A DNA stretch of 5,190 nt from Candidatus Brocadiaceae bacterium (GTDB lineage: Bacteria > Planctomycetota > Brocadiia > SM23-32): assembly GCA_003567495.1 (NCBI GenBank), contig PWZK01000324.1, positions 1-5,190 of the forward strand. The letters run 5' to 3'. The notes under the pieces were generated by a model. The model worked only from the letters and a program-made list of their open reading frames with translations. It ran no database searches and was not told the DNA's origin. Positions 1 to 4,873 of the stretch are shown here, piece by piece (position 1 is the stretch's first letter; each line of letters begins with the position of its first letter). The translations under genes and the position numbers were made by a program.

Positions 1-935
1 AACATCGGATGATACTCGCCGTAAATTTCTTTAAGCCCGGGCAGCGGGTAGCTGAAAACCGGGAGGCCGGCCAGCATTGCCTCGATTACCGCGCGCGGCA
101 ACCCTTCGCGCACACTTGTGAAGAGGAAACAGTCTGCGCTCTCCAGCAGCCCCCGGATATTATCGATATATCCGGGCATAAGAACTTTATCGGCTACGGA
201 GAGTTTGGCTGCGGTTTTCCGCATCCTGGCGATATATTTTTTATCTCCGCCGCCGGCGAAAACGACGCCGTAATTCCCCCCGGGCTTTTTGCCAAGCAAA
301 TGCAGTGTCCTGACGGCGTCTATCTGGTTTTTGCGCGGGCCGAGCCGGCCTGTGGTGAGGAAAATCTTTTCCGCGCGCGGCCATGCGTCCAGGACGTTTT
401 TCCAGTGTTCTATGCCATTAGGGTCCGGATCCGGCATCGTCACCGGGTTGAATATGGTGCGTGCGTCCGTTTTTTCACCGTGAAGTTCTTTCACCCAGCC
501 GGTCATCACGGGGTTTATACAGAGCACTCTGTCGTGTTTTTGCAGGTCGTATTTTTTCAGTTTCCGGGTTCCGGTGAGCGTATCACGCAGTATGACCGCC
601 GAACGGGCGCCGGCCCTGGCGGCCAGCGCCGCCGCCGCCGGCCCCCACCACATTTCATTACTGATAACCCAGTCGAAGTTTTTCCCGGGAAGCGTTGATG
701 CTATGCGATTTATACAGCGGCGGAATCTTATCCGGTCGGTGAGTTTCCGGTATTCGGGCACGTATGATACAAAGTAAGGGATGCCGTTCTGTTCGAGCCA
801 ATCGGTAAAAGGCCCTTTTGCCGAGCACAGAACGTTTACCTCGCACCCCGCTCCGGTCAGTAGCTTGATGGTATTTAGCAGGCTGACCTTGGAACCGCCG
901 CGGTTGGTTCTTTTTTGTATGAAGAGTATTCGCAT
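1..935 (-). CDS. GT4-family glycosyltransferase, C-terminus cut by window edge
   Basis: This gene reads from the ATG at 935 down to the left edge without a stop, giving 311 complete residues; the rest lies outside the window. It is a GT-B fold, retaining (GT4-type) glycosyltransferase that would move a sugar from a nucleotide-sugar donor onto a growing surface glycan at the cytoplasmic side of the inner membrane. Visible signatures are an N-terminal Rossmann start (MRILFIQ) followed by a glycine loop (NRGGS, residues 11-15), the donor-domain motif GRLGPRK (196-202) with the expected R197 and K202, and the E-x7-E motif EGLPRAVIE (E277 and E285), followed by AMLAGLPV. No Shine-Dalgarno sequence precedes the ATG; instead a tandem 16-bp repeat ends 5 bp upstream. 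The donor sugar and acceptor cannot be told from sequence. The family call is secure. The 229-codon open frame on the opposite strand (9-698) is an antisense shadow. Confidence 0.93.
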   Translation of the reverse strand, partial: MRILFIQKRTNRGGSKVSLLNTIKLLTGAGCEVNVLCSAKGPFTDWLEQNGIPYFVSYVPEYRKLTDRIRFRRCINRIASTLPGKNFDWVISNEMWWGPAAAALAARAGARSAVILRDTLTGTRKLKKYDLQKHDRVLCINPVMTGWVKELHGEKTDARTIFNPVTMPDPDPNGIEHWKNVLDAWPRAEKIFLTTGRLGPRKNQIDAVRTLHLLGKKPGGNYGVVFAGGGDKKYIARMRKTAAKLSVADKVLMPGYIDNIRGLLESADCFLFTSVREGLPRAVIEAMLAGLPVFSYPLPGLKEIYGEYHPM

Positions 936-940
936 GTTGT

Positions 941-988
941 AAAACTTTTTCAAAATAAAACTTTTTCAAAATAAAACTTTTTCAAAAT
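941..988. repeat. Triple tandem 16-bp repeat upstream of glycosyltransferase
   Basis: The unit aaaactttttcaaaat occurs three times without any mismatch at 941-956, 957-972 and 973-988. The array ends only 5 bp from the start codon (935) of the leftward glycosyltransferase, so it occupies the place of its ribosome binding site and leader. Read on the minus strand each unit contains gaaaaagtttt. Confidence 0.9.
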
Positions 989-1003
989 ACGCGAAAAAGT
1001 TTT
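973..1003. promoter_or_regulatory. Stem-loop formed by last repeat copy and its inverse
   Basis: The last 16-bp copy begins with aaaactttttc (973-983), and 993-1003 is its exact reverse complement gaaaaagtttt. This gives an 11-bp stem with a 9-nt loop. On the minus-strand transcript the upstream arm could pair with any of the three repeat copies, so several mutually exclusive hairpins are possible in the leader of the glycosyltransferase. No T-run follows it on either strand in the usual terminator arrangement. A regulatory role is inference. Confidence 0.45.
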
Positions 1004-1016
1004 AATATTACGGCAA

Positions 1017-1049
1017 TAATTCTTTTCAAAAACGACTTGAAAAGAATTA
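1017..1049. repeat. Perfect 13-bp inverted repeat (hairpin)
   Basis: taattcttttcaa (1017-1029) is the exact reverse complement of ttgaaaagaatta (1037-1049), with a 7-nt loop. It lies about 250 bp beyond the stop codon of kinase 1 and about 80 bp ahead of the leftward glycosyltransferase. It could stop or stabilise transcripts, but neither strand shows a T-tract directly after the stem, so it is not called a terminator. Confidence 0.6.
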
Positions 1050-1074
1050 ATAAAACGGCAACAACAAAACGACT

Positions 1075-1140
1075 ACGACAAACGGCAACGACAAACGGCA
1101 AAGGCAAAAGGCAAAAGGCAAAAGGCAAAGGCAACAGGAA
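1075..1140. repeat. T-free simple-repeat tract (7-bp and 13-bp units)
   Basis: There is no T on the plus strand for 66 bases. The tract contains two adjacent perfect copies of cgacaaacggcaa (1076-1088 and 1089-1101), then three perfect copies of aaaaggc (1106-1112, 1113-1119, 1120-1126) flanked on both sides by aaaggc (1100-1105 and 1127-1132). The bases before it (1050-1074) are a looser version of the same aaacggcaac theme. Seven-base tandem repeats of this kind grow and shrink by strand slippage. No gene is present here. Confidence 0.85.
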
Positions 1141-1167
1141 TCAGACGTATTGCATGCTTGGCCGTCA

Positions 1168-1251
1168 GGCCCGAAGGGCCGTTTCATTAGTAGCCCGGGG
1201 CGCAAGCCCCGGGGAAAGGACGCGCACAATAGAAAAGAGCCCTGAAAGGGC
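1168..1251. repeat. Three-hairpin, REP-like palindromic element
   Basis: Three GC-rich hairpins stand in a row: ggccc-gaa-gggcc (1168-1180), cccggggc-gcaa-gccccggg (1194-1213, with a GNRA-type tetraloop), and gccct-gaa-agggc (1239-1251). All arms are perfect. The two outer hairpins share the 3-nt gaa loop and the gccc/gggc stem, which makes a designed-looking unit. From memory, similar 'gccc-gaa-gggc' intergenic palindromes recur in several Gram-negative phyla and behave like REP elements mobilised by IS200-like (RAYT) transposases. No transposase is present here. The element lies 49 bp beyond the stop of kinase 1 and could also protect or end that transcript. Confidence 0.65.
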
Positions 1252-1299
1252 GATTCAAATGTGTTCACCTGAAATCACCGGCCCGGATCGATTTACTGC

Positions 1300-2067
1300 T
1301 TATTTCCAGAAAAAATTCAGCGCTTTATGCAGTCGTTTTTTATTTTCATAGTTGCGCTCAAACAGCTCGGCGACGGTCTTTTCCGGGTTTTTAATGCGCC
1401 CCTGCAGTTCGTTTATGCTTTTATGCCACAGTTTTCTGATATCTGTGAATGGTTTTTTCCGGCTGAAGCGGAATTTCCTGATAGTTCCGAAATCCAGCCA
1501 CACGATTTCCTGATCGGGCCTGACGAGCATGTTATGAAAATGCGGGTCCCACTGCACGTATCCGTTTTCGTGCATGGTGGAGATATCGCGTATGGCGTTT
1601 CCGATCGCCGGCAGGTATGATTCCCAGCCGGTTTTTTGGTGCAGACGTTCGGCCAGCGTCGGCAGGGTTGATTCCGGCGTTATGAGCATGCTTTCCTGTC
1701 GCAGAAACCCGTAGCGGCGCTGTATTACCATACAGGGCTCCACCACGCTCAGCCCTATGGCGGAGAGGTTTTGTGATTTTCGCAGGTGTTTCAGAGCCTT
1801 GCTCCTCAGAAAGGTGAGCGATGAGCCGCGCAGAAGGTTATGTTCGATTCCCGATGCGTGTCGCCTGGAGTAGATTTTGACGTAGTAGGTCTTGCCGCCG
1901 GTTTCGTATTTTACGACTACTTTCCGGCTTTTGTTGACCTTTATCGCTTCCATATCCCAGGCGCTGTCAAAGAGCGGGGCGAAGCTTTTCCATTTGCCTG
2001 CGTCGGCACCGCGGTGATAAACCGACAGCCCAGGTCCAGTAGTATACCGCTTAAAACATCCTTCCAT
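1300..2067 (-). CDS. WaaP/KdkA-like LPS-core kinase family protein (kinase 1)
   Basis: This 255-residue protein has the compact kinase layout of the lipopolysaccharide core kinases, which use ATP to phosphorylate sugars (heptose or Kdo) of the LPS inner core on the cytoplasmic side. Residues, numbered from the ATG at 2067, are the beta-3 lysine K64 in YVKIY, the hinge-like segment QESMLI (124-129), the catalytic loop QWDPHFHN with D174 and N179, and the metal-binding DFG at 192-194. No signal peptide or membrane segment is evident. I chose the ATG at 2067 because GGGAG (2077-2081) precedes it by 9 nt; an in-frame ATG at 2088 (262 residues) has no good ribosome binding site. The loop has QWD where kinases usually have HGD or HRD, yet the aspartate and asparagine remain, so activity is likely. 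It is transcribed alone, divergently from kinase 2. The exact substrate is unknown. Confidence 0.85.
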   Translation of the reverse strand: MEGCFKRYTTGPGLSVYHRGADAGKWKSFAPLFDSAWDMEAIKVNKSRKVVVKYETGGKTYYVKIYSRRHASGIEHNLLRGSSLTFLRSKALKHLRKSQNLSAIGLSVVEPCMVIQRRYGFLRQESMLITPESTLPTLAERLHQKTGWESYLPAIGNAIRDISTMHENGYVQWDPHFHNMLVRPDQEIVWLDFGTIRKFRFSRKKPFTDIRKLWHKSINELQGRIKNPEKTVAELFERNYENKKRLHKALNFFWK

Positions 2068-2076
2068 CTTGGTTTG

Positions 2077-2081
2077 CTCCC
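2077..2081 (-). promoter_or_regulatory. Ribosome binding site deciding the kinase 1 start
   Basis: GGGAG on the minus strand lies 9 nt before the ATG at 2067. The longer in-frame ATG at 2088 would place this sequence inside the gene and has no purine-rich site of its own. Confidence 0.6.
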
Positions 2082-2108
2082 AACTCATGTGCCACGCGTT
2101 AATTGTGA

Positions 2109-2138
2109 TCTATAACAAAATTCAAGGATCAAAGGCAA
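2109..2138 (-). promoter_or_regulatory. Candidate sigma-70-type promoter for kinase 1
   Basis: On the minus strand TTGCCT (2138-2133) and TATAGA (2114-2109) are separated by 18 nt; each matches four of six consensus bases. Transcription would begin near 2102, leaving a leader of about 35 nt that contains the GGGAG site. The matches are partial and the genome's promoter consensus is unknown, so this is a weak prediction. Confidence 0.3.
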
Positions 2139-2520
2139 CGGAAAAAAATTGTGGGTCTGTGTTTCAAAGGCTCAAATTCTGGATTATTTTTTCTGTGGTA
2201 AACCCGCAGCCTGGTCTTGGGCTATGGTGTTTGAAATGTTTAGTCATTTCCGTTAATCTTACAAAATAATGTCTGCTAGCAAAATATGTTGCAATTATTA
2301 GCAGATTAAATTTTTCACGATCCCGTAAGGGGGGAGATTGTATCCCATACTCTCCGGCCCGGCTTGCCCCCCCCGGAAAACAATATAAAGCAGTATATAG
2401 TAACACGTGCCTGTTCTGCAACCGTCTTAAGGCTTAGTATGTTATTTATGGATTTTTGTCGAACGATAATTTAAAAAACTGCTGATAACAGCTCTTTTTC
2501 CTGATTTTCCGAGAAAGAAA
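2139..2520. other. Divergent intergenic region without a convincing gene
   Basis: About 380 bases between the two divergently transcribed kinases carry no open frame with recognisable protein features; the 85-codon frame at 2164-2421 (minus) has no ribosome binding site or family resemblance. The region holds a bulged hairpin (2272-2305), a run of six G (2329-2334), a run of eight C (2367-2374), and AT-rich DNA before kinase 2. A possible -10 box for kinase 2 is gataat (2465-2470), but no fair -35 box sits at the right distance. The base composition is more mixed than in the genes. Confidence 0.6.
2272..2305. repeat. Bulged hairpin in the divergent promoter region
   Basis: tctgcta (2272-2278) pairs with tagcaga (2299-2305), and the next four bases gcaa (2279-2282) pair with ttgc (2289-2292). 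This leaves a 6-nt apical loop and a 6-nt one-sided bulge (aattat, 2293-2298). It could be an operator-like dyad or an RNA hairpin; nothing shows which. Confidence 0.4.
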
Positions 2521-2526
2521 AGAGGA
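2521..2526 (+). promoter_or_regulatory. Ribosome binding site of kinase 2
   Basis: AGAGGA lies 6 nt before the ATG at 2533, a good Shine-Dalgarno match at normal spacing that supports this start. Confidence 0.7.
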
Positions 2527-2532
2527 CGCTAC

Positions 2533-3327
2533 ATGTTCGGCTGGAATGCCAATTACGTGAGAAGAACTAGGGATAGCATCAGGGCCGTCCGGCTTGACGA
2601 GAGGATGAAGGTCATTGTCCCCACGAACAGTAACATTCCTTGCGAGCCATTTCTGCCCTTTATCGCTGGTAAAGAGCCCGCAGAGCCTCTCAAATCCCGT
2701 TATAAACGCAAGGTTTTTCATTGTGCGGTCGGTGGGGAGGGGTTTTACCTGAAAAAATACAGTTATCGCTTCACCCGCAAGCATTATGCCTCATTGCGCG
2801 GGTTTGCGTGGACGATGCCTCTTGCGCAGCGGCAGCTGCAAAAACTGCTTTTCCTGAAAGAATGCGGTGCTGAAGTAGCCGATCCCGTCATGGCTTTTGT
2901 GAGGTGTTACGACGTCATAAAACAGGAGAGCCTGCTTGTCATGCGGGAATGCCCCGGCGTACTGCTGAAGCGTTTTCTGAATGAAGTAGACGAATTTGAA
3001 CGACGCCTCGGAGTTTTGGCCCAGACGTTTCATTTTCTGCGGATATTGCATTCGAACCGAATTCACCACGGGGATATGGCGAGGCACAACTTTATAGTCA
3101 CGCCTCGGGGTGAAGTGAGGGCGTTCGATCTTGACGAGCGCAAGACCAAGTGGCTTGGTTTTGTCGGCAATCGCAGGGAGCTGGAGAAATGGACACGGAA
3201 GAGCGCCATCATCCTGGGCGTTGAGAAGGGGAAGGGTCCGTCGCCCAAACGCCGCGCGTTTGAGGCCATGCTTGGGGAAAACTACCCTCAGGCACTGACT
3301 CTCTATCGGAAAAAGGACGTATGGTAG
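2533..3327 (+). CDS. KdkA/WaaP-like LPS-core kinase family protein (kinase 2)
   Basis: This 264-residue protein is a second LPS-core-type kinase, expected to transfer phosphate from ATP to a sugar of the LPS core or a related surface glycan in the cytoplasm. Visible kinase elements are FYLKKY with the likely beta-3 lysine K74, the segment QESLLVMREC (131-140), the catalytic loop HHGDMARHN with D181 and N186, and FDLDERK, where D199 is the metal-binding aspartate. DLD in place of DFG is like the DFD of Kdo kinases, so it does not suggest loss of activity. The order and spacing match kinase 1 (the catalytic Asp and Asn are 5 apart in both), but the two are distant relatives rather than a recent duplication. 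The start is supported by AGAGGA 6 nt upstream. It is followed 74 bp later on the same strand by ParB-like protein A, probably in the same transcript. The substrate cannot be named. Confidence 0.87.
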   Translation: MFGWNANYVRRTRDSIRAVRLDERMKVIVPTNSNIPCEPFLPFIAGKEPAEPLKSRYKRKVFHCAVGGEGFYLKKYSYRFTRKHYASLRGFAWTMPLAQRQLQKLLFLKECGAEVADPVMAFVRCYDVIKQESLLVMRECPGVLLKRFLNEVDEFERRLGVLAQTFHFLRILHSNRIHHGDMARHNFIVTPRGEVRAFDLDERKTKWLGFVGNRRELEKWTRKSAIILGVEKGKGPSPKRRAFEAMLGENYPQALTLYRKKDVW

Positions 3328-3352
3328 CCTGCTTTTTTTTCAAAAAGTAGGC
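3327..3352. terminator. Stem-loop after kinase 2, possible weak terminator
   Basis: The stem gcctgcttttt (3327-3337) pairs with aaaaagtaggc (3342-3352) around a tttc loop, giving 11 pairs including one G-U. It starts on the last base of the kinase 2 stop codon. The T-run is inside the stem rather than after it, so it is not a standard Rho-independent terminator and may only partly reduce read-through into the next gene. Confidence 0.35.
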
Positions 3353-3363
3353 GCCCGCAGGAC

Positions 3364-3380
3364 CTGCCTGCAACAGGCAG
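3364..3380. repeat. 6-bp stem-loop in the kinase 2 to protein A spacer
   Basis: ctgcct (3364-3369) and aggcag (3375-3380) form a perfect 6-bp stem with a 5-nt loop, 21 bp before the start of the next gene. Together with the hairpin at 3327-3352 and the flanking caaaaagtag and caaaaactttag strings it fills almost the whole spacer, which suggests a dispersed intergenic repeat rather than unique sequence. Confidence 0.45.
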
Positions 3381-3401
3381 ACTGGCAAAAACTTTAGAAA
3401 A

Positions 3402-4091
3402 ATGGAAATCATACCACATAAAATCCAGGTTTTGCTTGTTAAAACCGCTTACAGGACCGGTATGCAGCGGCTTCACAGCCGGCTGATGCACAGGTTCTGG
3501 GGTTTTAAGCCTGACACCGGATATGAACTGAAGGTTATCCACGCCGAGGTTGACCGGATAACACTTACAGAAAAATTTCCGTTCGATGTCGAGGGGCCCG
3601 AGGCGGTTGTCGGGGTGGGTCACGGGGGGTGGGATAAATTGGTAAAACCGATCGCTGAAACCCGGCTTTACAGGTCGCTTGAAATGCGGTTCGCCGAAGG
3701 GGCACCCTGGGAAAAGACCCCGAAATATCGTCGGGCCGTAGAGGAAATTCGCAGAAAAGGTAAGACCTGGAACAGCTGCAGGTCAATGGATGAGGTCGAT
3801 CGCAGGTGCAGGGAGCTGGACAGGATATACGAAGATATGAAAGCAAACGGATATACCTTTCGCGAGAGCGGCAGAAGGCGATGTTACGTCCGCGGCGTTA
3901 CCGTGCCCGATGATATTCGTTTGGCTGTTGATCGTGACGGCCGGTTTATACGCTGTGAGAGCGGCAGACATCGCCTTGCAATCGCAAAATTCCTGCGAAT
4001 CGACAGCGTGCCTGCAATCGTTCAAATCGAACATGAGGATTGGAACGGCAATCTGGATGCGGGCGAGAAAATATCGGTTCCAGAAGGGTAG
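3402..4091 (+). CDS. ParB/sulfiredoxin-like protein A, unknown function
   Basis: This 229-residue protein is not a family I can name. Its C-terminal part reads SGRHRLAIAKFL (187-198) then DSVPAIV (201-207), which closely follows the ParB box 'G-x-R-R-x-x-A-A-x-x-L-x-x-x-P-V-x-V' used for nucleotide binding in the ParB/sulfiredoxin fold. Upstream it has GGWD (75-78), RFAEGAPWE (96-104), and a charged helical stretch with C126 and KANGY (147-151). The neighbouring minus-strand protein B shares these landmarks in the same order, so they are paralogues. There is no DNA-binding HTH region and no partner parA, so chromosome partition is unlikely. Relatives in the fold include SerK (a serine kinase) and sulfiredoxin, so an ATP- or CTP-dependent enzyme or sensor is possible. 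The ATG at 3402 lacks a Shine-Dalgarno site; ATG 3462 (residue 21) has AGGA 5 nt upstream and is an alternative. It has no tail like that of protein B. Confidence 0.8.
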   Translation: MEIIPHKIQVLLVKTAYRTGMQRLHSRLMHRFWGFKPDTGYELKVIHAEVDRITLTEKFPFDVEGPEAVVGVGHGGWDKLVKPIAETRLYRSLEMRFAEGAPWEKTPKYRRAVEEIRRKGKTWNSCRSMDEVDRRCRELDRIYEDMKANGYTFRESGRRRCYVRGVTVPDDIRLAVDRDGRFIRCESGRHRLAIAKFLRIDSVPAIVQIEHEDWNGNLDAGEKISVPEG

Positions 4092-4099
4092 GAGATTTA

Positions 4100-4873
4100 T
4101 CAGTCTTTTATTATATCCTGGAGGTCCGGATGTTCCGCGTGGCGCTTTAAATGCCGGGGCAAAGGGCTACTGCGCCTGGATTTTTTCATTTCATCACGAA
4201 TTTCCTGCCATTTCTTGTGCCTGATCAGCACGCGCGCCGGTATTGACTCGAGTTTGAGCACCTGAGCAATTGCCAGCCGGTTTGCCCCGCTGTTGTTGAA
4301 CAGCAGCTCCCCCTGTCTGCCGATGTTAACTGTAACTTCATCAAAAAAACATTTTGTTCTGAACAAAAATTTAAGTTTATTTCTTGCCATTTCATACTGT
4401 GAGCGGTATCCGTTTTTGGCTATGTTTGTGAAAAGTTTTTCTATTTTTGCTGCCCGGTTTTCCAATTCTTCCCTTGAAGCACACTTGTGCCAGGCGGTTT
4501 CGCCGTTGTCGATTCTGGCGAGATGCTGCCTGTAAACATCGATTTCGTCCCAATTCTTGTTCTCGCGGAATCTCTCTAGCAGCATTCTGTTTGTTGCGCT
4601 GGCCAGGTGTATTTCTCTCTTACAGGTGTCCCAGTCACCATCGATGACCCTGCCAAGATTTCTGAGCTTATCGTATCTTTTTCCTTTCTTTTTTATATCA
4701 TATTTGCATATAACATCAGTCGGCGCCGGTAACTGATTAAATTTTATGTGCTGCGGGTTTACATATATTAATTTGACAGGGTTCGCATCGGTATATTTCG
4801 CCGGACATACGTGATGGAGCAACTTTACCTTCCAGCACCGGAGGTAGATCCTCGTCACCTTCTTGAAGCTCAT
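4100..4873 (-). CDS. ParB/sulfiredoxin-like protein B, unknown function
   Basis: This 257-residue protein is the paralogue of protein A and its function is unknown. Shared landmarks are DGDWD (78-82), RFRENKNW (101-108), a helical charged stretch with C131 and KNGYRSQ (153-159), then VTVNIGRQGELLF (180-192) and the ParB-like box SGANRLAIAQVL (195-206) with ESIPARVLI (209-217). Unlike A, the box reads G-A-N-R, and the protein continues into a basic tail ending HPDLQDI (248-254). From memory, uncharacterised proteins with a similar 'HRLAIAK' box and 'HPDL' tail occur near glycosyltransferases in archaeal and bacterial surface-glycan loci. The start is well supported: GGGAGG (4880-4885) sits 6 nt before the ATG. 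It overlaps the stop of the upstream glycosyltransferase by ATGA, pointing to translational coupling and a joint role. Its stop codon is 8 bp from that of protein A. Confidence 0.85.
   Translation of the reverse strand: MSFKKVTRIYLRCWKVKLLHHVCPAKYTDANPVKLIYVNPQHIKFNQLPAPTDVICKYDIKKKGKRYDKLRNLGRVIDGDWDTCKREIHLASATNRMLLERFRENKNWDEIDVYRQHLARIDNGETAWHKCASREELENRAAKIEKLFTNIAKNGYRSQYEMARNKLKFLFRTKCFFDEVTVNIGRQGELLFNNSGANRLAIAQVLKLESIPARVLIRHKKWQEIRDEMKKSRRSSPLPRHLKRHAEHPDLQDIIKD

Noticed and set aside
9..698. Open frame of 229 codons on the plus strand
   Set aside because: It is antisense to the glycosyltransferase, which has clear GT4 motifs in its own frame; the plus-strand product is rich in H, R, P and F with no recognisable family.
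658..969. Open frame of 103 codons on the minus strand overlapping the glycosyltransferase start
   Set aside because: It covers the same strand in another frame and runs through the repeat array; no ribosome binding site or domain is visible.
941..1140. CRISPR-like array
   Set aside because: The 16-bp units are directly adjacent with no spacers, and the 7-bp and 13-bp units are simple tandem repeats; there are no cas genes.
1037..1351. Open frame of 104 codons across the repeat spacer
   Set aside because: Its translation is just the T-free repeat and the three-hairpin element (low-complexity K/G/Q/R) and it runs into the end of kinase 1; not a gene.
2164..2421. Open frame of 85 codons (minus) in the divergent region
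   Set aside because: No Shine-Dalgarno site, no family resemblance, and it spans the hairpin and both homopolymer runs.
2465..2470. gataat as a -10 box for kinase 2
   Set aside because: It matches five of six bases, but the bases 16-18 nt upstream do not resemble a -35 box; mentioned in the intergenic entry but not called as a promoter.
3402..4873. Chromosome or plasmid partition (parB) locus
   Set aside because: Only the short nucleotide-binding-type box is shared with ParB; there is no parA, no parS-like 16-bp palindrome and no HTH region, and the neighbours are glycan genes.
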